DNA of 64,000 bases from Tetranychus cinnabarinus (taxonomy: Eukaryota > Arthropoda > Arachnida > Trombidiformes > Tetranychidae). Each line of letters begins with the position of its first letter. Position 1 is the stretch's first letter. The translations under genes and the position numbers were made by a program. The DNA lies in assembly GCA_022266195.1 (NCBI GenBank), contig WHVY01000004.1, forward strand, positions 5,349,501 to 5,413,500, written 5' to 3'. Below, piece after piece: positions 1-11,433 of the stretch. The notes below the pieces were generated by a model, which was not told the origin of the DNA, searched no databases, and saw nothing but the letters and a program-made list of their open reading frames with translations.

Positions 1-905
1 TAACTTTAAATTTTGGTGCGTGCATCATTGTCTTGATCATCGTCTTAATCAATGTTATCAATCCCAAATCATGTTCAGAGTTGTTAGTTTCACCATGCAA
101 AATCAATGCTAAGAATAATAAAATGTAGAATCAAGTTGAAATCACTTCCTGTCAACGTCATTTGAATGCTCACGTTCGCTAAATGAACTGAAAAATGGAT
201 GAGACTCATTAGCAAGCATTACGAAACAGAGGTATCCACATACTAGGCCTTTTTTATCCCGTAAGCCTGTAAGTCATAAAGCACAAAACGATTCAAAAGC
301 GGTGTAAGTTTTCAACTTGAAACAAGCATCAAAAAATCTCCAGAAGATTGTTTTTGCAGCAATTTATTTTTAAATTGAAATACTTTTCTTTGGACAAAGA
401 GTCGATAAAACTCAATTTTTCACCCAGTATAATTACAAAACGAACAAAGTCAATAATAAACGATCAATTTAATCGTTGAAAACTAAATTCTAATGATACA
501 TCTATTTACTTGTTTACAATTAGATATTAATAGATTACATGATTTTCGTTAGACTTTCAATTGCTCAATTTTACTTGTTTTAATCATAGTTAAACACAAT
601 TTTTCTTACCAAATGATCTATTCTGTTGTAGACAAAAGTAACTAATGTATCCAGTATAAAATGGAAATCAAGTTTATCAAGGTAATTTTCTCGAGAATAA
701 GTAATCGAATTTAGCTTAAAATCTAGAAATCGATAGAGAGCATATTTGAGTATGTAAAGTTTCCAACATGATAGGACGTAAGTAGGACGAAAAAATGATT
801 AATTACTACTGGTGTTCGTTCAACTACTGCAGAATGGCAGAATCTTATTCTTGATACTATGAGAAAGGCACACTTGATTAGTCTGATTTAATTGACTGCT
901 TGACT
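1..905. other. gene-less stretch, nothing recognised
   Basis: AT-rich sequence downstream (3') of the first gustatory receptor gene. I see no convincing exon, RNA gene or element terminus in it. Confidence 0.5.
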
Positions 906-2327
906 TTACATATTGCTTCGATTGATATTTGCACAGAATAAATAGTATAAAGAGCCACATTCCAAGGTAAGCTATCGAAAATGAAAACGACAAATTAAGT
1001 TATTTTGGCCAATATTTGATTGATATCAATGGACGATTTCTTACAAGTAAAGTGGTATAATTGCCAACATAAATATAATTACCAATATAAGCACCCATTT
1101 TACGAGCAGCAAGCCGGTCCAGCGTTTGAAGCTTCTGCAGAAAAAAACTGATGAAATTCATGTGTTTGCTTAAAAATGAAACTTGACTACCTTTAAGTTG
1201 CAAGTTTTTCCAGTATTGATTGAAAGTCGATAAATTGATCGATGCAATATGCTAGCCTAGTGAAAAAATAAGATTGAAAATGTAAGCTCAACATTTAAAA
1301 AAATAAAAATAACTTGTACCTTTTGACCAATAAGTGTCCCTGCATAGTTACTTTCGTATATTATTATCAATATCAATATGTTACTAAAAAAGAGAATCAT
1401 TTTAACAAACAAATTGTCGTATTCGAATTGCGTTAAGCAAAATAAGATCAAGATGTTATGGGAAGCGCCATAGACATAGAATGTAATGAATATCCAGGCC
1501 ACTTGAGCATTGATACAATCGATCCAATTGTTTAATAAACCTTGTTTATGAAAAAAAGACTCTGCATGATGAGAAGTGTGACTTCCTACTGAAATCAATC
1601 TATCACATTCAGTCTGCAGCGAATCAATTGCATGATATGCGAAAATTCCCATTATCATTGTGATCAAAGCAAACCATGAAGCACTTGCTAAAATTGGATA
1701 GTAAATAGTCAAAAGGATAGCCATATGAATCGCCTGAAGAATGAAATGTTTCAAATTTGCATAGTTGTGAATAATGTTGATAAAGTGCAACAACGAAAAA
1801 ATGCTAAAAATACCGATGAAAATGTACTTGTATAATTTAATGAATAAATAATACGATTTTCTGAATAACTTTTCATTTTTCAATACAAAGCTAAACTTTT
1901 TATTCGACCCTTGAAGAGAACCTTTGTATTCATCGAAAATATTGAGAAATGATTTTCTATCGGGCTTAGTATGATGAAGTAAATAAATCTTTACCATGCA
2001 AGGCATCATTATGCCACAGTGTACAATGTAATTCAACACCTTTCTTTCCGATGAAGAAACGAAAAAGTCACCCAAGTAAAATATAATGATTTGGTTGTCG
2101 GTGATACTGAGAAATAGGAAATGAAAAGCTTGAATAATGTTCAAAATCAATATAAGTAGACTTTGCGATTGGAAATATTTGAAACTCTTTCGACGATCCA
2201 ATATTCTAGTTGATCGCTCAAAGCACTCCAAGTCATCAATGGCACTTAGTAAATCATTTTTAGTCACATTTAGGTTGGTAATAGATTTGATAGAAAATTT
2301 GGAACAGAATCTTTGTATTCTGTGCAT
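906..2327 (-). CDS. gustatory receptor, copy A (four exons)
   Basis: Seven-transmembrane chemoreceptor of the arthropod GR family, expected in the plasma membrane of sensory neurons; ligand unknown. Exons on the minus strand: 1320..2327, 1191..1256, 1045..1134 and 906..971. All introns are phase 0, with GT donors after the codons for QK, LK and LL. The product is about 409 aa. Exon 1 holds TM1-TM6; exon 3 has ARKMGAYIGNYIY; exon 4 has LECGSLYYLFCANI, which sits where insect GRs have TYhhhhhQF and is a degenerate form of it. Exon 2 is 12 nt shorter than in the paralogues. An in-frame ATG farther upstream is followed two codons later by TAG, so translation must start at the internal Met at 2325-2327, shortening the usual N-terminus. 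Copy D is the closest relative. Family assignment is firm; the ligand cannot be inferred. Confidence 0.88.
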
Positions 2328-3028
2328 CTTTGAAATGCACCAATAACCACGAATGAACTATCTCATAATAAAAACTTAGAATTGTTGACATTTGAAGGAG
2401 CTGTTGATTTACTTGTTCAAATAGGAAAAATAATGAATTGAAAAGTATTTATTCTTATTTGTATTCAATGAAAGAATCAATTTTTTCAAGTCAAAAGAGT
2501 TGCAACCAAGAATAACATCATCATTTAAAACAATCACAAACTTTCGATATATTATACATTTACTCGCTTCATTAGTTTTGTGTCACTAATATTAGAAATA
2601 TAAATACAAACATGTATAAAGATTCCCGAATCTCAACCAGAATCTTATGCAACGTAGGAAATTAAGTGTTTAAAACAGTTTTGTATTCATAATATTATAG
2701 TTATCATACAGGACATTTCAGCTAATTTTCCCGTTGTAAATTGGCTATATCTTTGCCCCTGAGTTACCTAAAGGTTACTCGGGTAGTATATATTTTGTTT
2801 ATGGGAGTTTGGGCGATACTCCATTGTTTTATTTCAAGGGCAAGGTCATTCAAGATTATTGCGTTATTTGACCTCTAACTGATATTTGGAGGTCATTTTC
2901 TAAGAGTGCAAAAATTTTCAGAACTTTAACTCCATCTGACAGATTGAATTTTGTTTTTGAATTAACAATAATGTTGAATAAATGGTGAGATAATCATCTT
3001 TTCCAAGCTAAACATATAGCATTTGACT
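2328..3028. other. GR intergenic spacer with solo foldback arm
   Basis: Spacer between GR copies A and B. It holds the upstream GR motif (2581-2600, degenerate: TGTCACTAATATTAG) and a single arm of the foldback family seen complete at 62693-63255. Nothing else is recognised. Confidence 0.5.
2711..2925 (+). repeat. solo arm of foldback element family (as at 62693)
   Basis: Begins ACAGGACATTTCAGCTAATT and continues through the CAAGGTCATTCAAG and GCGTTATTTGACCTC words in the same order as the left arm at 62693-62911. No inverted partner is nearby, so it is a truncated or solo copy. Family membership is read from shared sequence only. Confidence 0.7.
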
Positions 3029-4580
3029 TTACTGATTGTTTCGATTAATGTTTGAACAAAATAATAAGTACAGAGAGCCACATTCCAAGGTAAGCTATGA
3101 AAGTAAAACACAAGTTTATTGTTCAGCATTTTGAATAGGTTTTAATGGGCAGATTCTTACAAGTAATATGTTATTATTGTCGATATAAATATAATTACCA
3201 ACATATAAGCCTATTTTACGTGCTTGAATCTGTTCCAGAAAATGAAGCTTCTACAAAAAAAATGTTTAACATTTGAATAGTATTAAACCGTGTCTGCATA
3301 CGATAATTTCTGCACGGCGTAAGCATAACCATCGAAGGAAAAAAGGAATCACTTTTCTTTGGATATTATTGACTTACCTTTAGAGTAACTTTTATATTGA
3401 AAAAATTTCCAGTATCAACTGAAATGCGATAAATTGCCAAATGCAATAAGTGCGCCTTAAACAAAAGAAAACAGAAAATGTTTAAATTGCAATTATATTC
3501 CGCTCTAAAATAAAATTGTACCTTTTGACCAATAATTGCAGCTAAATAGACGGATGAATATAATGATAACAATATCAAACCGTTGGTGTAAATGAGAAGT
3601 ACTGGAACCAGCAAATTTCCAAATGTAAATTGGGTTAAGTAAAAGAAGATCAAAATGTTGTGAAAAGCAAGATAAACATAGAGTGCCATGAATATCAAGG
3701 CGAATCGCATATTGATACAATGAATCCAATTGCTTATTAAATTTGGTTTATGATAAAAAGACAATGCATTAGCCCAAGTATAGTGCGTAATTGAGTTTAA
3801 ATTATTACATTCAGTGGTTAACGAATCAATCGAATTAACAGCGAATAGAGCAGCTAACACCAATATAAATAGATACCATACACCACTCGCAAAGATGTAA
3901 TAAAAAAGTACAACAAAAATAGCTATATGAATAATTTGCATAATGTATAACAATAAAGATGAATAGTTTATCGTAATTAAGCTTGTATATGCTAGCAGCA
4001 ACAAGGAAACAACTACAAATGGAACGTAATTGCAGGATTTAATGAGAAAATAGTATTGTTTTCTGAACAAATTTTCTCTGGTTGATAAAAGGCGAAACTC
4101 TTTATCGGATCCTTCAAGATACTTATTGTATTCATCGAAAATATTGAGGAATGATGTTTTTCCAGGCTGATTGAGATGAATTGTAAATATTTTTGCGATG
4201 GAAAGAACAATTGCGCCCATATGACAAAAGTAATTCAGCACTTTTGTTTCAGATGAAGATACGAAAATATCACCGGCATACAGTCGAATGGTTTCGCTGT
4301 CAGTAATACTGAGCACTAGAAATTTCAATGCTAACATGATGTTCAATAACAATATCATCAAACCTTGAAATTGAAAATACTTGCAACTTTTTGATCTATC
4401 AAGAGTTCTTGTTGATCTTTCAAAGTGCTCCAGATCATCAATGGCTCTTAATAAATCACTTTTGGTCACATTGAGATTTGTAAATTTGGAAATAAATTTA
4501 ATAGAGCAGTCAAAACGAATATTTTCTATAATTTTCATTTTTGAATAACAACAGCAATAACCAAGAAAGAATCTCTTCAC
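3029..4580 (-). CDS. gustatory receptor, copy B (four exons)
   Basis: Seven-transmembrane GR. Exons: 3522..4580, 3378..3455, 3161..3250 and 3029..3094, with phase-0 introns; about 430 aa. The start MKRFFLGYCC is the longer N-terminus that seems ancestral for the B/C/E/F subgroup. Exon 2 encodes LLHLAIYRISVDTG, exon 3 ARKIGLYVGNYIY, and exon 4 LECGSLYLLFCSNI followed by a TAA that is in the same place in most paralogues. Closest relative is copy C. The upstream motif at 4757-4780 and the exon-like block at 4814-4905 precede it. No disruption seen. Confidence 0.9.
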
Positions 4581-4813
4581 GATAAAAGCTGAATCACTTG
4601 TTGATCTCTGTTTGATTACTGACTTAACTAGCCAAAATAAGGGAAGTAAATTTACTTTTGGTTGAATACAGACATGGGCTACCCATGTTTCATGGATATA
4701 GTTGCAACATCATAGTTGCAACATTTATTAACCATTAACTGCTTGCAACAGTTACCTATCACGAATATTAAAATTGATTGTAATTTATTCTGATGCATTT
4801 CGATGCTACTTAC

Positions 4814-4905
4814 CTGGAACCCAATCCAAGCGTAAACAAAACCAATATTATCATAATCAGTCCAAACGAAATCAAAATTTCAGAAGGTGAATCTTTTTCT
4901 TCAGT
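4814..4905 (-). other. conserved exon-like block upstream of GR copy B
   Basis: A 92-nt block bounded by AG and GTAAGT on the minus strand. It is open and encodes EKDSPSEI, a hydrophobic stretch (LIMIILVLFTLGLG) and SR at the donor. The same block lies upstream of copies C, E and F. It could be an alternative 5' exon or the relic of a neighbouring gene duplicated along with the GR. The product is not recognised. Confidence 0.45.
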
Positions 4906-5262
4906 CTGAGAAAATGACTCGTTAGCAAACTATCAAGTGTGTTTGTAAATTAATTGCACGAACAGAATCAATATTAGTTTATTTCCTTCTTTAGAGAATG
5001 TCAAACGTTTCCTATCCTCAGATCACTATCTATTAACTTTTTCTAATTCAATATTTCATATTCATTGCAAAATTTAAATCATCATCATCGAGGTTACTGT
5101 TAGCGAGATATTTACGAAATAAACAAAGAAAATAAATGATAGAGAAGCTCAATAATATCATGAAAAATAATTAAAACCTTCGATTAGTTTCGATCATCAA
5201 GTGTCATGTCACGAATATTAAAGTTGTCTTTTGCAATCTTTTTCAAAATACACAATCTTACT

Positions 5263-5431
5263 TTACTTGCAAGTGTTTCGATTGATATTTGCACAAAATA
5301 AGAAGTATGAAGAAGCGCATTCCAAGGTAAGCTCATGGAGTGAAATTGAGCTTATTAACCAGTATTCTGAATAGATTTTATAAATGAAATGTTTTGAATT
5401 GCACCAATTTTACGAGTTTCAATTTGACAAT
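5263..5431 (-). pseudogene. GR remnant: exon 4 and a cut-off exon 3
   Basis: Exon 4 (5263..5331) reads LTLECASSYFLFCANINRN to a stop and resembles those of copies I and J. The upstream exon 3 survives only as about 9 codons (QIETRKIGA), ending at 5431, where an AGTAGTATAG terminus of the Polinton-like family begins. No exon 1 or 2 is found, so this is a dead fragment apparently broken by element insertion. Confidence 0.75.
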
Positions 5432-5800
5432 AGTAGTATAGAAACATATGCTTCTGGCTCAGAAACCGGAAACGGAAATAGGGGGAAAATTCGCGCACCC
5501 CTCAGTCACTGACCCCCCTGACAAACACCGTCTTTCAACGGCTATTTTATCACCTGAGGCACTTCCGCTTGAACACCGTCTTTCAACGACAATTTTACCG
5601 TCTGACATTTCCGGTTGAACATCATTTTTAACGTCTGTATTTGACCTTGAATTCTTGTTTACGATTCACACCGTCTTTCAACGACAATTTTATATCCTGA
5701 GGACGAATACGATTAACACTGTCTTTCGATGTCTATTTTCGACATGATTCGTGACTGAAAGAAGGGAAACGAATGTTGCCCTTCTTGAAGGCATCATCTT
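5432..5800 (+). repeat. left terminal repeat of a Polinton-like element
   Basis: Starts AGTAGTATAGAAACATATGC, matching the termini of the complete copies at 31335 and 37489. Inside are repeated CACCGTCTTTCAACGAC units, and near the inner end a hairpin (5761-5784; stem GAAGGGAAAC) that the other copies share. The 6 bp outside are GACAAT. I found no matching right terminus with this flank, so the copy is truncated or rearranged. Confidence 0.8.
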
Positions 5801-6690
5801 TCATTACCTGTGAAGCTTTTAACGTATTGACTGAAAGAAGAAAAATGAATATGTCCCTAGTTGAGAGCATAAAAGCGTTAAATGAATCAATTTGATGCTG
5901 TAACCATCTTTCTAGCTGGTCAAATAAGCTTGAAATGAAAGAATTTCAATTTTCATGATTCCTCATGATATTTCCATGATGAATTCAATTATGATTTTGA
6001 AGGGATAATATATGATAGATAAAGTTTTTCTCTATCATTCGAGACCAATCACACCTAATTCCACATATTATTTCAGGTCCAGATTCAGTTTTGTATTTTT
6101 TAGGCAAATTACATTGCAAAAAACCGGTTCAGAATTCAGAATTCATGAGATAATCGATTTTTATCATTTTTTCTTTTCGATTACAATTAAGCACAGTAAT
6201 TGAATCAATTTGATACTCGAATCATCTTTTTAGCATCCGGAATAAGCTCAGAATTGACAAAAATCTAATTTCTGAATTTCCCATGGAATTTCAGGCGGCA
6301 TGTAGATAAGTTTCTCAGGGGATAGACTATGGTAGATTAACTATTGTTCCATCATATAAAACATGTTTGAAATGAATTTCTATGGATTCAAGTCTCCAGA
6401 TTTTCGATATTCAGAAAAACAAGGCATAGATGTATGAGTAAATACATTTATTAGAATAAAGATATAAAAGTTTTAAGGGTGCAAATACAAGTTAGGGAGA
6501 TTACATTGAAAAGCATAATTGAAAAGCATAATTGATTGATTATAAAATGAAAAGTAAAAATTGGATTATAAAAAGACAGTATAAAATGTTATGAAAAATA
6601 AGAATTTAAATCTATGCAAAGACAGAATTATTTCTTATTTCTTTGACTTTTTCGTACAAGGTTCGGTTCGTTGAATTCTTTGTCCTATTC
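5801..6690. other. gene-less stretch inside element remnant
   Basis: AT-rich sequence between the terminal repeat and the Cys/His-finger pseudogene. Relatives carry the small membrane peptide and the TBP-like ORF at this distance from the terminus; neither is detectable here. Nothing else recognised. Confidence 0.4.
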
Positions 6691-6694
6691 CGCT

Positions 6695-7649
6695 TGTATA
6701 TTAGGTGGAACATCAAAATCACCATTCGGTTTTACCAAAGAATCATCCTGACAATAAACCCAGGCCCAAACTTTCTTCCTAACCGGATGATTTTGATTAA
6801 GTTTTACCGGTCATTTTAATCTCTCATACCCAGGCACTTTGTCTCGCGCAAATCTTTGAGGACAGGAGGCCAATCTATACCTATTTTTACCGTTTCCTTT
6901 TCTTACGACACCAAAGAGATGTTCCTTCAATCCTTTCTAAACATTGAATGTACCATTACAATAATCGCATTGGAATACAATTGGATGTTTTTTAACTTCT
7001 TCAATGGCAGCTGCTTCCGCCTCCTCATAACACTCTGCATCTTCGACTACCTCTTCTTTTGTTAGTTTTGGGTATTGGTCTAGATCACCCATATCATGCA
7101 TTGATTACGGTGTGCAAAACATTTTTCCCCATTCGAATTTGATTAATGCGTTACCAGTATTACTAACCCAAACACCAATTATTTTTTCAACTTTCCATAA
7201 AGATTTAATGCAACCTACTCTACAAAATACTGGACCTTTTGGTGTAGACTCTAAAGAAAAATACATCTATCAAAAACCAGTTTTGCAAGTTTAAAAGAAA
7301 CTTACTTTGAAATTGAAGAAGTCCGAGATGTCGGATTCTTCCAGTTGAAGTCGAAGGTGTTGATTCATTGTCTATTGCAGATTGCTCATTACCTTGTCCA
7401 CCATCCTGTTCATCCTCCTGCCCACCTTCCTGGTCATTCATTTCCTGGTCATTTTCCTCATTAGTCATTCGTTCATCAATTTGGAGTTGATTAGAAGTTG
7501 CTGATGAGGCTGGTGATGCTGCCACTTCATTTTCACCTCCTGGGTAAACACAATAATCCGATGGTTAAAAACAATAATCCATTGATAAAATATACACAAA
7601 ACTCACCTGTTACCATAAGCACAAAAAATAGAGTAACTAAGAAGTTCAT
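6695..7649 (-). pseudogene. element Cys/His-finger protein, decayed copy
   Basis: Minus-strand gene homologous to the one at 41978-42745. Exon 1 (7607..7649) encodes a hydrophobic start, MNFLVTLFFVLMVTG. Exon 2 (7306..7539) encodes a Glu/Gln/Asp-rich linker. A further exon begins near 7255 after TTTCTTTAG. Downstream, FQCDYCNGTF...EHLFG is a CxxC...H finger matching FRCLYCESTF...EHVVG in the other copy. Disruptions: a stop after WGKMFCTP, a frame change, and an in-frame TAG inside the finger. Function unknown; the finger suggests nucleic-acid or protein binding. Confidence 0.6.
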
Positions 7650-7858
7650 TTTGCTCGATTTAAGATGACAAAATTAATCACAAATTTGCTCTATTAAACT
7701 TGTCAGAACGATGTCTATGTCTATACAAACAGCTGATTTATCGTTGCTGTGCAACTATGTGTACATGCGCAGTAAATCTTTTTGAGCGGTCAATTAGAAG
7801 TGATAAGCTTTTCAAAAATAGGTAAAATTATGTTGCTTTTTCATCATAAATAGGCAAA

Positions 7859-8428
7859 GGGGTATGTTCACTCAAAATCGACCTGTCTCAAATTTTATCA
7901 AATGTTATTTTATTGAAAGAAGACATTGAAAAAATAGGTTTAACCCAAAAATGGGCTCTGAAAACGTTTCCGTTTGACCACAATCTTGTCCGAAAATAGA
8001 AATGTTTTTTGATCATATCTCATGAATTCAAAATGCAATCTGGCTGAAATTCAGTTTAATGGTCAATCTATTGCACATACATACACTGTGGAAAAAAGAA
8101 CTCTCTAAAGTATTCCGTTCTTTCGTTTATAAGAGTAGATCATTTTCCGCTTTACGATCGATAATGAAAATAGCCCACACTCTAGAATATTTTCTAATAG
8201 ATCAAAATGCTTCATTCATCAATGCCTATGCTCCGACACACGATTGTAGCTATCGACTTCGTGGTTTTGTAGATATCGTGAAGTGACCTCAAACAAACGA
8301 AAAGCTATAACTTGGTAACCTGACATATGATTGAGGTATGATAAACACCATACGGCTTAGAATTGTTCAATCTATATTATGAAAAAAGTTCAAGGTCATT
8401 CAAGGTCATTTAAAAATAAGTTGTATTC
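7859..8428 (+). repeat. left terminal inverted repeat of the 3.3-kb transposon
   Basis: Pairs with 10634-11203. The short ORFs present in both arms are antiparallel copies of the same repeat, not genes. The inner part contains the CAAGGTCATTCAAGGTCATT word that also occurs in the foldback elements. Confidence 0.85.
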
Positions 8429-8557
8429 AGTCATAAATAGTTACTTTTAATAACTCTGTTTGATGTTTTGATGTGTTCAATTTATGTTTCATTGGAATTT
8501 ATCTTCTATTGAAATTCATTATTTAGTATGAACATGATTTATGTATTTAAAAAATGT

Positions 8558-9899
8558 TTAATCATCTGTGTTAGTCCAGTCTTCTATTTCGTATATATGC
8601 ATTGGAGCTTGCGGACATTTGATATCGGTTTGATAGCGTGCCCATCCTAAATACCATAAAATTGTTGTTATATGACAACAACAGCCAATTGTACGAGCAC
8701 CATTTTTGCAAGTGCAATAATACTTAATATCAGCATCCTTATTAGCTGCGTCGTATAGAATGTAGATCTGATATTTTGTGCTGCTTTGATGCCTGGATTG
8801 AATTCTTGCTCTCAATAAAACTGGCCTTTCCGCAGTTATATCAGTACCTTCAAGATCAACGCTTTCGGGATCTGCTAAAACCTGAATTGTGAATCTTCCA
8901 TTGTCAGATATGTGTTCGCCATAATACCCTAATTATAATAATAATAAGAGCTTCACGTGCCTCCTTCAAGTATTTAAAAGCAGTAGTTTTACCAATATTG
9001 AATACATCAGCTAATCGTTCTACAGAATCGCCGGTTCTTAGGTATGCCAAGTAAAAGTTGATCGCTAGTTCTGCGTATGATTTGTCGAATGATTCAACTT
9101 GAGACATTAAATCTTTGAGATTTGCTTGATTCAGACTTGTCCAACGTTCGCATAATCTATCATTTTCTGGAATATGTGGTCTGAAAATTGGTCGCAATGA
9201 TGTTTTCAAAGTCATTGAAAGAGCTGCTTCCAAATCCTCCAACACGAATATTGACGAAAGGAAAAATCTTGGTATTTCGTGTGTCTCGTTTCTCAAATCA
9301 GCAACTAAACTATGCTCCTTACATATTTTAGTGTTATTATTGACGAAGATTTTATGCTCTGATAATATGCAAAGTCTTTCAGTGTTGGTTATGTCGCGAA
9401 GATCACTGAACTGAACAAGATCACAGCCAAAGATACAAAGACCACTCGAGTCACAGAGTTGATATGGTGCTGCATCTGTATTTTCTCGTGTCTGACGATC
9501 GCCTGCAAATGACTGCTCGCTAGAAGAAGGTGATTTCAGAGGTGATGAGCTGAGATCAGTCATTTCCTGATCAGAAATATTTCTCTCTGAGTAACTTGCC
9601 ATTCTACGTGGTCTCAAACACATACCAGAAGTCGAAGGTGTGTCGAAATCTGATAGGTCAACTGGCTCCGAACGATGTGAAGCTACTGAACTAACACGAC
9701 TCGGTATACGCTCAGTAGTGCGATCTCTTTTCCAATTTCTGAAATCAGTATTACATGAGATACATATTCTCAGATCATCTTCATCTTCTGCTTCGATTTG
9801 GAAAAAATCGTTGAATCCATCTAACGTAGAAATACGTCTACACGCTCGAATCTTCTTACCAGCGATTTGGTTACCGCAGCGGCAGCACACTTTAACCAT
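8558..9899 (-). pseudogene. transposase with N-terminal Cys motif, HTH and C-terminal SWIM finger; core deleted
   Basis: The N-terminal part (8904..9899) starts MVKVCCRCGNQIAGKK with a second CxxC (ICISCN), then a Ser-rich region, then a helix-turn-helix (LRTGDSVERLADVFNIGKTT) like that preceding DDE domains of the DDE_Tnp_4 type. The C-terminal part (8558 to about 8930) has a SWIM-type finger, YYCTCKNGARTIGCCCH. The DDE nuclease that should lie between is absent: the reading frame breaks at an AT-rich ATAATAATA tract near 8930. This is therefore an internally deleted, non-autonomous copy. Superfamily assignment is tentative; the SWIM and HTH readings are good. Confidence 0.7.
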
Positions 9900-10497
9900 T
9901 GTTAATCTAATTCAGATTAAATATACAAAAGAAATACAATTATATTGGAGCTTGAACCTAATGAAACCAGCGCAACGAATGTTTCCTGCAGATTGAACAA
10001 TTTCATCTTCAGGCTTTTTATGTGACACCCTCGGGTACGTCACGACCTACTTACCAGAAAGTTTCTGGCGGGGATCTGGCGAGCCAGGGGTACACGGTCA
10101 TGCACTTGATCCCTTCATGTTCGGTGCTAGGCAAACAAAAATGGAATTAAAAGGACAATGGGATGTGGGAAAATGAAATAAAACTTACTTTGCGTACAGA
10201 TCTTTTGATGTGGAGCCAAAAAAATAATCCGATGGATAAAAAGATGAATTGTCACTAATAGATGAAAAAACTAAAATATTGTCACATTAATCCAATGGAA
10301 ACACATTATTAATCCGATTTGAACACAATTTATGTGATGGAACACGAACTTACCTTTAATTCTATGATCACGAAGTAAAATGAAAGAACAAAAATGATGA
10401 AAAAACACAATTATAATGTAGAGATGTTTACTCAACGATTTATGACCATATAATGAAACATAACTGTAGATGTATTGGTGCTGTGTAAACTCTGACC

Positions 10498-10571
10498 CAA
10501 CGAGGACTCATCAAACTCAACGAGGACTCATCAAACGCAACGAGGACTCATCAAACGCAACGAGGACTCAG
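10498..10571 (+). repeat. 20-bp tandem repeat, four units
   Basis: Unit CAACGAGGACTCATCAAACG is repeated about four times inside the 3.3-kb transposon, between the transposase start and the right arm. Subterminal repeats in DNA transposons often bind the transposase; that role is an inference here. Confidence 0.85.
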
Positions 10572-10633
10572 GTAGAGTGTTTAGATCAAAATCGTATCTG
10601 ATTGGTCAGATTGGATAACTATTACTATTATTG

Positions 10634-11203
10634 GAATACAACTTATTTTTAAATGACCTTGAATGACCTTGAACTTTTTTTATAATATAGATTGAACAAT
10701 TCTAAGCCGTATGGTGTTTATCATACCTCAATCATATGTCAGGTTACCAAGTTATAGCTTTCCGTTTGTCTCAGGCCAAAACCTGATATCTGCTAAACTA
10801 CAAAGTCATTAGTCACAATCGTGTGTCGGAGCATAGGCATGCATAAGATAAACATTTTGATTCATTGAAAAATATTCTAGAGTGTGATCTGTTTTCAATA
10901 TCGATCGTAAAGCGGAAAATGGTCTTACATTACAAACAGAAGAACGCAATACTTGAGAAAGTTTTTTTTTCTGCAGTGTATACATGGCTATCAGATTGAT
11001 CATTATACGGAATTTCAGGCCTATTGCATTCATAATTGACGAGATATGGCAAAAAAACAGTTCAACTTTCGGATGCGATTATGACCAAACGGAAACGTTT
11101 TCAGGGCCCAACTTTGAATTAAACCTATTTTCTTAATGCTCTCTTGCGTGAAAACAACATTTCATAAAATTTGAGACAGGTCGATTTTGGGTGAACATAC
11201 CCC
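10634..11203 (-). repeat. right terminal inverted repeat of the 3.3-kb transposon
   Basis: Inverted copy of 7859-8428, ending GTGAACATACCCC. Same length as the left arm (570 bp). Confidence 0.85.
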
Positions 11204-11433
11204 TTATCTAATAAAATTTCATAAATAGCCTAAAGGCTTCCTGCAATGATTTGCGATGACCAAACGTTAAGCATGAGCAATTTCCGTTGTTAATTTCTGA
11301 GCAAATAAATACCACGGAGAAATGTAAGAACGATCTCAGTTGAAAATTTGACTACATACAAATCATTTGATTGTTTGTTAAAGTTTAACACTTGAAATTT
11401 TTTTCAAATTCTTGAATTCTCTCTGTTTCTGAC

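Larger units (their letters stand above)
7859..11203. mobile_element. DNA transposon with 570-bp terminal inverted repeats
   Basis: Two near-identical inverted arms, 7859..8428 and 10634..11203, both 570 bp. They start GGGGTATGTTCAC and end at AAGTTGTATTC on their inner side. Between them lies a minus-strand transposase gene with its catalytic core missing, plus a 20-bp tandem repeat. No clear target duplication is seen immediately outside, though both flanks contain a similar CATAAATAG...AAAGG word. The element separates two Polinton-like fragments. Confidence 0.85.

Noticed and set aside
906..971. An alternative frame of the last GR exon giving WNVALYTxYxVQI, which looks closer to the insect TYhhhhhQF motif
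   Set aside because: All introns are phase 0, the other frame ends at a stop in the same place in most copies, and differences between paralogues are mostly synonymous in that frame. The VQI frame would need a non-AG acceptor.
8059..8286. ORF inside the left arm of the 3.3-kb transposon, with a similar ORF on the other strand at 10809-11033
   Set aside because: The two are the same inverted-repeat sequence read in both arms; no domain, and the length is fixed by the repeat.
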